Assembly (NCBI RefSeq): GCF_009670965.2 | Contig: NZ_CP073239.1 | Coordinates: 248,001-312,000, forward strand | Length of the DNA: 64,000 nt | Direction of reading: 5' to 3' | Origin: Riemerella anatipestifer | GTDB lineage: Bacteria > Bacteroidota > Bacteroidia > Flavobacteriales > Weeksellaceae | In this document: in pieces, positions 34,691 to 42,768 of the stretch | Layout: every line of letters begins with the position of its first letter | Numbering within the stretch: position 1 is the first letter of the stretch | Notes under the pieces: generated by a model | The model's database searches: none | What the model was told of the DNA's origin: nothing | The model's input: only the letters and a program-made list of their open reading frames with translations | Translations under genes and position numbers: made by a program

Positions 34691-36229
34691 ATGCCTAATC
34701 AAGAAAACCTTAACATATATCCAAACAAAGCCATCATCAATTTTGAAGGCAAAGACTTTCTAGGTCAAATAGGGATAGACTCTCGTATATTTAACGCTCT
34801 TAATAGAGCCAACATTAGCGTTGGTGTTATCTCTCAACAGGCGATAGAAAACGGCATCTCTGTACTCGTAGATGAAAGCAATGCCGAGGATGCGGTACAA
34901 TGCCTAAAAGAAGAGTTTAACAACGAAATTAGCCAAGGGATTGTAAGCCAAATTTACAGCGTAGATGGCATTACTGTGATTGGTCTGGTAACGCCTGATT
35001 TCAACAAGATACTTACCGAACTCCAGCGTAATAAAATTTTCCCGTTACTTCTTAACCAAGTGGCTTCGGCGGGGCGTGTAAACATTGTAGTAGCGACCAA
35101 CCAAGCCGAAAAAACCAAAAACATTATAGAAACCGAACTTTATGGCAAACCTAAAGCCGTACATTTGGTATTGTTTGGGCACGGTAATGTGGGTGGTACT
35201 TTGATAGAGCAAATCTTAGATTCTGCTTATGATATTTTGCAACGGAAGAGAATAGACCTTAAAATCGTAGCGATAGCCAACTCTAAAAATATTGTGTTTA
35301 ACAAAGGAGGCTTCGGAAGCGATTGGCGACAAAAGGTTAAGTTTGCCAATACCCAAAATACTTTGGAAGACTTATTTCAATTCGTAAAAGAACATCAGTT
35401 TGAAAATCTAATTGCTGTGGATAATACCGCTAGTAAAGACTTTGTAAAAAACTATCTAGAACTAGCGGAACAAGGCTTCGATTTGGTTTCTTCCAACAAA
35501 ATTTACAACACTCTTCCGATTGGAGAATACAAAAAACTAAGGCGTACCCTAGAGAAAAACAAAAAGAAATACCTCTACGAAACCAATGTAGGAGCAGGGT
35601 TACCGTTGATAGACACCATTAAGCTCCTTCATCTTTCTGGCGAAGACATTACACGAATTAAAGGGGTATTTTCGGGGTCGCTTAGCTATATATTTAATAA
35701 TTTTTCGGTGAGAGGAGATGCCTTTTCTACTATTATTAAAGAAGCGATGGAGAAAGGCTTTACCGAGCCTGACCCAAGAGAAGACCTTTCAGGAAATGAT
35801 GTCGCGAGAAAACTACTAATCTTAGCACGAGAACTAGACTTAGTAAATGAATTTGAGGACATCAATATCCAAAACCTCATTCCTGAAAACCTTTCTGATA
35901 TTAGTAAAGAAGATTTTATTTCAAGACTAAATGAGCTAGATGACACCTATCAAAAGATTAAAGACAACCAAGAAACAGGCTATGTTCTGCGTTATGTAGG
36001 CGATTTGCATGGCAACCTAAGAGAAGACAAAGGTGTACTTGATGTAAAACTTGTTTCAGTGCCTGCCCATTCTGCGTTAGGACAGCTCAAAGGCTCTGAC
36101 TCTATCTTTGAAATCTATACCGAAAGCTACGGCGAAAACCCTATCGTTATTATGGGTGCTGGTGCTGGTGCTAAGGTAACTGCCAGAGGTGTCTTTGGTG
36201 ATATTTTAAGACTAAGTGAAACTAAATAA
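34691..36229 (+). CDS. Homoserine dehydrogenase with N-terminal ACT region, no aspartokinase domain
   Basis: 512 residues. Residues 1-150 resemble the ACT regulatory part of aspartokinase-homoserine dehydrogenase (IGIDSRIFNALNRANISVGVISQ; ITVIGLVTPDFNKILTELQR). Residues ~155-512 are the dehydrogenase: VLFGHGNVGGTLIEQI binds NAD(P), then VSSNKIYN, YETNVGAGLPLIDTIKLL, GSLSYIFNNF and DPREDLSGNDVARKLLILAR. The layout equals the C-terminal two-thirds of ThrA, with the kinase domain missing. It reduces aspartate semialdehyde to homoserine; being inside the SAM-controlled operon, it feeds methionine synthesis. Confidence 0.92.
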   Translation: MPNQENLNIYPNKAIINFEGKDFLGQIGIDSRIFNALNRANISVGVISQQAIENGISVLVDESNAEDAVQCLKEEFNNEISQGIVSQIYSVDGITVIGLVTPDFNKILTELQRNKIFPLLLNQVASAGRVNIVVATNQAEKTKNIIETELYGKPKAVHLVLFGHGNVGGTLIEQILDSAYDILQRKRIDLKIVAIANSKNIVFNKGGFGSDWRQKVKFANTQNTLEDLFQFVKEHQFENLIAVDNTASKDFVKNYLELAEQGFDLVSSNKIYNTLPIGEYKKLRRTLEKNKKKYLYETNVGAGLPLIDTIKLLHLSGEDITRIKGVFSGSLSYIFNNFSVRGDAFSTIIKEAMEKGFTEPDPREDLSGNDVARKLLILARELDLVNEFEDINIQNLIPENLSDISKEDFISRLNELDDTYQKIKDNQETGYVLRYVGDLHGNLREDKGVLDVKLVSVPAHSALGQLKGSDSIFEIYTESYGENPIVIMGAGAGAKVTARGVFGDILRLSETK

Positions 36230-36241
36230 CAACTTTATAAT

Positions 36242-37405
36242 ATGAAAAACTTTGAAACCCAAGCCATCAGAAACCAAATCGCTAGAACTGATTTTCAGGA
36301 GCATTCGGTGCCGTTGTATCTTACCTCTAGCTTTGTTTTTGAAGATGCCGAACAGATGCGTGCCGCCTTTGCAGAAGAGGTAGAACATAATATCTACAGC
36401 CGTTACAGTAACCCTAACACCAATGAGTTTACTGAAAAGATAGTACAAATGGAAGGCGCCGAGGCAGGATATGCCTTTGCTTCGGGTATGGCGGCTGTTT
36501 TTGCTTCGTTTAATGCTTTGCTTAAACCCAACGACCATATTTTGAGTTGCCAGTCGGTATTTGGTTCTACACACTATTTATTTAAGACCCATTTCCCGAA
36601 ATGGAATGTGGAAACCACTTACTTTAAAGCTGATGAAGTAGAGCTAGAAAAGTATCTAAAACCCAATACCCGTTTTCTCTATTTAGAAACACCTACTAAC
36701 CCTGCGATTGAGATTTTAGACTTAGAGTTTTTTGGCAACTTTGCTAAAAAGCACAATCTTATTTTTGTAGTAGATAACTGTTTTGCTACCCCTTATTTAC
36801 AACAACCCATCACTTATGGAGCCGACCTAGTCATACACTCTGCTACCAAAATAATAGACGGACAAGGACGTGTGTTAGGTGGTATTGTGGTTGGAAAAAA
36901 AGAACTGATTAGAGAAATCTATCTCTTTTCTAGGAATACAGGACCGTCTTTATCTCCGTTTAATGCGTGGGTGCTTAGTAAAAGTTTAGAAACTTTGGCT
37001 GTGCGTCTGGAGAAGCATTGCGAAAACGCTCTAGCAGTTGCAGAGTTCCTAGAACAACACCCTAAAGTTTCTTTAGTTAAGTATCCTTTTCTACCTTCAC
37101 ACCCAAGCTACGAAATCGCCAAAAAACAAATGAAACACGGCGGCAATATTGTGGCATTTGAAGTTAAGGGTGGTATTGAAGGTGGCAGAAACTTCCTCAA
37201 CAAGATAAAGTTATGCTCACTTTCGCCTAATTTGGGAGATACTAGAACTATTGTAACGCACCCTGCCTCTACCACCCACTCTAAACTCACCGAAGAAGAC
37301 CGTTTAGAAGTAGGCATTACCCCAGGATTGGTGCGTTGTAGTGTAGGTTTAGAAAATGTAGAAGACATCATTTCTGATTTAAAACAAGCCTTAGATTTAA
37401 CCTAA
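36242..37405 (+). CDS. metZ: O-succinyl/O-acetylhomoserine sulfhydrylase or cystathionine gamma-synthase (MetZ/MetB)
   Basis: 387 residues of the Cys/Met metabolism PLP family: SRYSNPNTNEFTEKIVQMEG near the start, ASGMAAVFASFNALLKP, and the PLP lysine in VIHSATKIIDGQGRVLGG (about residue 205). The DGQGR sequence after the lysine is typical of MetZ-type sulfhydrylases. It probably adds sulfide directly to activated homoserine; cystathionine synthesis cannot be excluded. Third and last gene of the SAM-riboswitch operon, ended by a strong terminator. Confidence 0.9.
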   Translation: MKNFETQAIRNQIARTDFQEHSVPLYLTSSFVFEDAEQMRAAFAEEVEHNIYSRYSNPNTNEFTEKIVQMEGAEAGYAFASGMAAVFASFNALLKPNDHILSCQSVFGSTHYLFKTHFPKWNVETTYFKADEVELEKYLKPNTRFLYLETPTNPAIEILDLEFFGNFAKKHNLIFVVDNCFATPYLQQPITYGADLVIHSATKIIDGQGRVLGGIVVGKKELIREIYLFSRNTGPSLSPFNAWVLSKSLETLAVRLEKHCENALAVAEFLEQHPKVSLVKYPFLPSHPSYEIAKKQMKHGGNIVAFEVKGGIEGGRNFLNKIKLCSLSPNLGDTRTIVTHPASTTHSKLTEEDRLEVGITPGLVRCSVGLENVEDIISDLKQALDLT

Positions 37406-37434
37406 AAGCCTAAGAAAAACTCTTAGGCTTTTTT
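37405..37434 (+). terminator. Terminator of the methionine operon
   Basis: AAGCCTAAGA and TCTTAGGCTT form a 10-bp hairpin followed by a T-run. Confidence 0.85.
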
Positions 37435-37475
37435 GCACTAAATAGTGCTTATCTAAAAAATATAAGACTAAAAAC

Positions 37476-37898
37476 TTGCATACTTCTACAAAAGGTTATA
37501 AGTTTGCTTCAGTTTTATGACACACGATACCAATTACATACAAACAAGTGTAAAAAAGTGCCCGAATTATTTGGCTATTTCAAATAATTTCGTAAACACA
37601 CACACACACACACACACAAATAGTTTCGTGGGTATGCGTCGTATTATCTAGAAAATTCTTTGGACTTTTATCGTTAATTATAAATACAATTCCACCAACT
37701 TTCGTTGGCGGATTTTTTCGTTTATACCATTCTAATTTTAGCTTTCATAAATACATGCTAAAAGCACCATTGTTTTGTCTCATAACATGGTCGTTCTTGT
37801 TGGGTGCTTTTAGCATTCAGAGAGGGAGTTTTTACTTTCTTTCTGCTTTAGCCTTTCCTCTCGTTTTGTGTGTGTTTAGAGGGGGAAGGCGTTTTTTT
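37476..37898 (+). ncRNA. Triplicated structured leader RNA, copy 2, with its promoter
   Basis: Same layout as the copy at 4597: TTG (37476-37478), N20, TAAGTTTG (37499-37506), the AATTATTTG/CAAATAATT hairpin, CCACCAAC/GTTGGCGG followed by a T6 run, the GCTAAAAGCACC/GGTGCTTTTAGC stem, and a terminator with seven Ts ending at 37898. The AC microsatellite has grown to eleven units (37596-37617) against four in copy 1. It stands before a surface-protein pseudogene whose frame is open back to 37755. Confidence 0.8.
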
Positions 37899-37997
37899 AT
37901 ATCAGAGCTTAGAGGTGAGATATTAGAACCTAGTATCACCTCAACCCTTAAGTCTAAAATCTATAATCTAAATATTAACAATTTTAAATTAAATGCT

Positions 37998-39830
37998 ATG
38001 AAAACAAAGACTACAAAATTAAGTGTGTTAGCCTTTTTAGGTTTAGGGCTAGTGGTTTATGGACAAAGTGGTAAAGTAGGGGTTAATGTTTCCTCGCCTA
38101 GAGCTACTTTAGATGTTCAACCTAATGCAACTAATAGCCAAGGTGACGCCAAAACTAATGAGGGAATCTTAGCTCCTCAACTAAGTAAAACCCGTGTAGC
38201 AAGCATTGAGGCTCCCGTAGAGGGAACTTTAGTCTATGTAATAGATGATGCTACTAAAACCAATGGAGCTATAAGTAATTATACAGGTAATGATACCAAA
38301 GTAGCCAAAATAACAGAGAAAGGTTACTATTACTACAATGGCATAGAGTGGGTAAAATCTAGTGCGGAAACATCAGGGCAACTATGGAATAAAACAACAA
38401 GTTCTGCTGATACTTATACATATCTAATACCTGCTAACGAAACAAATGTGGATTTTGGATATAAAAAAACGAACCCAAATGTGAGGGCTTTACTTTTAAA
38501 TATGAAAAACAATAATGGTACCGCAGTGGGAGGAGGTCTATGGTTGCCTAATCCTAATGGAGTAACACCTGAGTATGGTTTTAAAAAGAATTTTTCATCA
38601 GATATTCTTCCGCTCTCTTTACCTGCGTCTAATACTATTTGGGCTCCAGGGTATACCTTTGAAGAAACAGGAATAATGATTAACGGGAGTCATACCAATA
38701 CTATAGCTTCAAATATCAGAAATTATAGAGGGGTTAACTCATCAATTACAACAAACCCTGATGTTGTTGATTTAGGAGATGTTATGGGAGTGAGGGCAAG
38801 TGTGGATTTAGGTATGGAAACGAGTTCTCAGTCAAACAGCTCTAATGTTTCAACCGTTACAACTACAACAGCTAAGAGTATAATGGGAGGTGCCTTTGGA
38901 GCAACCTCATTTTCTGTAGGAAAAGTAAATACCATAAGAGGATCTGCTATTTATTCGAATAGCTACCAAGGTGGGGAAGTAGGAAGAATGAACGCTTTAA
39001 ACACATCCACTAAAATGAAGCGAGGAGGAAAAGCTGATGTTATGGAAGGAATAACTAATGAGGTGTACACTCAGCTAGCTGATAACGGAAGTTATGCATC
39101 GTCATCAGTAAGAGCAGTAGCTGGATTAAGAAATATGGTATTTATTAATGATAATACAACCGTAACAGACGGATGAGCTTCTGCTAGGTTTGATGTTACT
39201 TTTGGCAATAATACAACTGCCCCCTCTTTTGCAGGACTTTTTTATATGCTAAAGATGGATGGTAACGCAGAGGTTGGTAGATTGTATGGAAGCAGATTAA
39301 ATACTGAGATTGCTACAACAGCTAAAGTAACAGATATGTACGGTATCTATTTGGATAATGTAAAGGCAGGAGCCGATAAGAATTATGCTATTTATACCAA
39401 TGCAGGAAAAGTTCGTTTTGGGGATAATGTAGGTATAGGGGTAGATACTCCAGCAGAAAAACTAGAAGTTGCGGGTAATGTTAAGGCAACAGGCTTTATT
39501 GGCTCTAATGCCGCTATCTTCCCAGACTATGTATTCCAAAAGTATTACACAGGTACTTCTAGTTTAAAATCAGATTATAGCTTTAAAACCCTTAGCCAAG
39601 TAGAAGACTTTGTAAAAACTAATGGGCATTTGCCAGGGTATCAGTCTGCAGAAGCTATCAAAAAACAAGGTTATATAGACCTTATGGCAACTCAACTGAC
39701 GAATGTAGAGAAAATAGAAGAACTTTATCTGCATAGCATAGAGCAAGATAAAGCTCTAAAAGCTAAAGATGCCAAAATAGCAGAATTAGAAGCTCGTTTA
39801 CAGAAGCTGGAAGCTTTATTAGTAAAATAG
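37998..39830 (+). pseudogene. Secreted surface protein, interrupted by one in-frame TGA (module 2)
   Basis: A signal peptide (MKTKTTKLSVLAFLGLGLVV), a GKVGVNVSSPRATLDVQP repeat and a C-terminus (PDYVFQKYYTG...SYSFKTLSQVEDFVK-like region, coiled coil) nearly match the module 1 protein, while the middle ~350 residues differ. A single TGA at 39174-39176 stops the frame; the same frame then stays open to 39830 with sensible sequence (ASARFDVTFGNNTTAPSFAG). Without the stop the product would have about 610 residues. Read-through or recoding is possible but a plain nonsense mutation or sequencing error is more likely. Confidence 0.75.
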
Positions 39831-39840
39831 TTTAACTTTT

Positions 39841-39874
39841 CCCCATTGTGACGGTATCACAATGGGGCTTTTTT
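39841..39874 (+). terminator. Terminator after the module 2 surface pseudogene
   Basis: CCCCATTGTGA and TCACAATGGGG form a perfect 11-bp stem followed by CTTTTTT. Confidence 0.85.
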
Positions 39875-39928
39875 ATACTTCACAAAGTATTATAAACATC
39901 TAATACTAACATCAAAAATTTATACATT

Positions 39929-40647
39929 ATGAATACACTAAAAGCGTGGTTGCGTCCCAACCTACTCACCAAAGATGACCCTAACGATTTTGTAGCCGTG
40001 CCACTTTTAGGTGGTAGCCTTGGTATTACAGAAATTATAGAAGCCCTCAAAAAAGAGGGTATGGAGATACAAACTGAAACGGCGGTAGATATTATCACCC
40101 ACTTTAATCGCAAAGCCTCGGAGTTGGTACTCAACGGGTATGGTGTAAATACAGGGCTGGTGTATATGCGTCCTGCCATTAAGGGTGTATTTTACGATAA
40201 GACTTGGGATAAAGAGAAACACTCCGTTTATGTGAATGTGAACCAAGGCACTGACCTAAGAAAAGCCGCCAACGATACCAAAGTGGAAATCCTTGGTGAG
40301 CAATCCAGCCCAATGAGCGTGTTCAGCATCACTGATAAAGTTACTGGCAAAGCAGACGGCACCCTTACCAAAGGCAAAAACGCAGAAATCAAAGGTACTT
40401 ACATTAAAATAGATGGCGATAATCCTAAAAATGTATCGTCTTTAAAAACTTAGACAATCAAAATGAGGTCAAGTTGGCTAAAGATAATATCGTAATCAAT
40501 GAGCCGTCAAGGGTGCTTATTCTTGTGCCTGCAGATTTGGAGGCAGGGAACTATGAACTCAGCATTACAACACAAAGCAGCACGGGTTCTGTCTTACTAA
40601 AAGAACCAAGAACGGAGAAACTACCTAATCCAGTGGTTATTGTCTAA
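39929..40647 (+). pseudogene. HU-like/DUF4469 protein with a 1-nt deletion (module 2)
   Basis: Closely matches the intact gene at 6442. Reading stays in frame to about 40430, where CCTAAAAATGTATC replaces CCTAAAAACGGTATC of module 1, one base shorter. The frame then ends early at 40453, while the +1 frame continues as NLDNQNEVKLAKDNIV...LVPADLEAGNYELSITTQSS to a stop at 40645-40647. The HU-like part is intact (about 160 residues) and only the DUF4469 part is lost, so a shortened DNA-binding protein might still be made. Confidence 0.8.
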
Positions 40648-40670
40648 TAAGGTATTTTAATTTTAAAACC

Positions 40671-40695
40671 AAGGCTACTCATTTAACGAGTAGCC
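40671..40695 (+). terminator. Terminator after the module 2 HU-like pseudogene
   Basis: AGGCTACTC and GAGTAGCCT form a 9-bp hairpin followed by ATTTTATT. Confidence 0.7.
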
Positions 40696-40741
40696 TATTT
40701 TATTACCTCTTACCGAATACTACGGAACAAAGTCTCCGCAC

Positions 40742-40812
40742 TTACCGTAACGGGGTGTCTGTCCTTAGGCTAACAGAGGGTCTGTTACGGTAAGGACAGA
40801 CGCTCTGTTGAG
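40742..40812. repeat. Overlapping inverted repeats after the module 2 HU-like pseudogene
   Basis: GTTACGGTAAGGACAGAC (40784-40801) can pair through its first half with TTACCGTAAC (40742-40751) or through its second half with GTCTGTCCTTA (40757-40767); the two pairings share bases and exclude one another. An AACAGAG/CTCTGTT pair (about 40772/40803) overlaps both. Confidence 0.6.
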
Positions 40813-40821
40813 AAACACGCC

Positions 40822-41583
40822 CTATTTTAACTCTACTAAAACGGGACAATGATCCGAGTGATAAGCCTCACTAAGAATAAGCCCTCTAGACAAACGGCTT
40901 TCTAACGAGTCTGACACAAAATGATAGTCTAATCTCCAACCCTTATTATTAGCTCGTGCATTTTGTCTATAACTCCACCATGAGTATTGGTTGGGTTCGG
41001 TATTAAAATAACGGAAGCTATCTATTAACCCACATTCTTTTATAAACTCTGTCATCCATTCTCGCTCTATAGGAAGAAAACCAGATACATTTTTTAATCT
41101 TACAGGGTCGTGGATATCTATTGCTTGATGACAGATATTAAAATCTCCCGAAATAATTAAATTAGGAATGGTTTTTCTTAGCTCTTTTATATAAGCTAAA
41201 AAATCATAGCAAAACTGCATTTTGAAATCCAGTCTATCTATATTAGTAGCGGAAGGCACATATACAGATATTACCGAAAAATCTTCAAAATCAGCTCTTA
41301 TCACTCGTCCTTCTTTATCGTATGGCTCCATATCACAACCATATTCTACATGCTTAGGCTGAATTTTAGTAGCGATACCTACCCCGCTATACCCTTTCTT
41401 TTCCGCAGAAAACCAATAGGTATGGTAGCCCTCTTTCTCAAAACTTGCTATATCTATTTGGTCTTTTTGAGCCTTGCTTTCCTGAAAACAAATAACATCG
41501 GGAGCGGCATGTCCTAACCAACCGATTAAATCCTTATTAAAAGCTGCCCGAATACCATTGACATTATAAGATATTATCTTCAT
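40822..41583 (-). CDS. xth: Exodeoxyribonuclease III (AP endonuclease)
   Basis: 253 residues of the exonuclease III family: MKIISYNVNGIRAAFNKDLIGWL at the start, ICFQESKAQ (catalytic Glu), YSGVGIATK, ISGDFNICHQAIDIHDP and the C-terminal YHSDHCPVLVEL with the active-site Asp-His. It cuts DNA at abasic sites in base excision repair. It follows dusB by 15 nt on the minus strand. Confidence 0.96.
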   Translation of the reverse strand: MKIISYNVNGIRAAFNKDLIGWLGHAAPDVICFQESKAQKDQIDIASFEKEGYHTYWFSAEKKGYSGVGIATKIQPKHVEYGCDMEPYDKEGRVIRADFEDFSVISVYVPSATNIDRLDFKMQFCYDFLAYIKELRKTIPNLIISGDFNICHQAIDIHDPVRLKNVSGFLPIEREWMTEFIKECGLIDSFRYFNTEPNQYSWWSYRQNARANNKGWRLDYHFVSDSLESRLSRGLILSEAYHSDHCPVLVELK

Positions 41584-41598
41584 TATTTTGTTTTAGCT

Positions 41599-42576
41599 TT
41601 AATTATTTGCCTCTATGATTTGACTGATGAGGCTATCCATTTCCTCCAAAGTAAGTATTTCTAAAAACCTTTTTCTATACTCCTTAAAATGTGGTACCCC
41701 ACGGAAATAATTACTGTAATGTTGCCTCATTTCAATAAGTCCAAGGCGTTCACCTTTCCATTCGGCACTCCATTCGGCGTGTTGTCTTACTGCGGTTAAA
41801 CGGTCTTGCAAAGTAGGTTCTGGAAGTAACTCTCCTGTTTGGAAAAAATGTTTTACTTCATTAAAAATCCAAGGATAACCAATGGCAGCCCTACCAATCA
41901 TAACCCCATCACAAGCATATTTGTTTTTATAATCTAAGGCTTTTTGAGGCGAATCTATATCTCCGTTCCCGAAAATAGGAATCTCAATATTAGGGTTTTG
42001 TTTAATGCGAGAAATATGCTCCCAGTCGGCTTCCCCTTTATACATTTGAGCCCTCGTTCTTGCGTGTATGGTAAGGGCTTTAATGCCTGCCTCTTGCAGT
42101 CGTTCCGCTACTTCATCTATATTGATGCTACTAGTATCCCAGCCCAACCTTGTCTTAACCGTTACAGGTAAATGGGTGGAATTCACTACGGCTTTAGTAA
42201 GCCTTACCATTAGGTCTATATCTTTTAAAACCCCTGCTCCTGCCCCTTTGCAAACCACTTTCTTCACAGGACACCCAAAGTTAATATCTACCAAATCGGG
42301 TTGTACCGTTTCTACTATTTTGGCAGACATCGCCATAGCTTCCTCATCTCCCCCAAAAATCTGGATACCAATAGGTCTTTCATAATCAAAAATATCTAAC
42401 TTCTTTTTAGACTTTATAGCATCTCTGATAAGCCCTTCCGAAGAGATAAACTCCGAATACATTAAATCTGCACCATGCATTTTACAAAGCCTACGAAACG
42501 GAGGGTCGCTCACATCTTCCATAGGAGCCAGCAATAAAGGAAAATCTGGCAATTCTATATTCCCTATTTTTACCAT
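41599..42576 (-). CDS. dusB: tRNA-dihydrouridine synthase DusB
   Basis: 325 residues, FMN-dependent TIM barrel: LLLAPMEDVSDPPFRRLCK near the start, VDINFGCPVKKVVCKGAGAG with the catalytic cysteine (about residue 100), VKTRLGWD, LTIHARTRAQMYKGEADW and GDIDSPQKAL plus MIGRAAIGYPWIF. It reduces uridine to dihydrouridine in tRNA. First gene of a two-gene unit with xth. Confidence 0.95.
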   Translation of the reverse strand: MVKIGNIELPDFPLLLAPMEDVSDPPFRRLCKMHGADLMYSEFISSEGLIRDAIKSKKKLDIFDYERPIGIQIFGGDEEAMAMSAKIVETVQPDLVDINFGCPVKKVVCKGAGAGVLKDIDLMVRLTKAVVNSTHLPVTVKTRLGWDTSSINIDEVAERLQEAGIKALTIHARTRAQMYKGEADWEHISRIKQNPNIEIPIFGNGDIDSPQKALDYKNKYACDGVMIGRAAIGYPWIFNEVKHFFQTGELLPEPTLQDRLTAVRQHAEWSAEWKGERLGLIEMRQHYSNYFRGVPHFKEYRKRFLEILTLEEMDSLISQIIEANN

Positions 42577-42668
42577 TCTGCAAAAGTAAGTGTTTTTAAT
42601 TTAAAGCAAATCCTATGTGAACAATTTTTTAAACACCCTCTTGCCTAGCTATAAAACCAAGATAGTTA

Positions 42669-42695
42669 CTACATATTGTAGATACTATGTAGACG
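42669..42695. promoter_or_regulatory. Putative operator upstream of the TPR-HTH regulator
   Basis: CTACATATTGTAG (42669-42681) is an inverted repeat and runs into TAGATACTATGTAGACG (42679-42695). The latter matches 15 of 17 bases of a site at 45698-45714 before the membrane-protein operon. It ends about 30 bp before a weak promoter-like TTACCTTG (42725-42732), where an activator would bind. Confidence 0.5.
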
Positions 42696-42768
42696 AAAAT
42701 AATTTATTTTAAACTATGGTTTTATTACCTTGCACCGCTAAAATAATTAGTAAAAAAGATATAATAAG

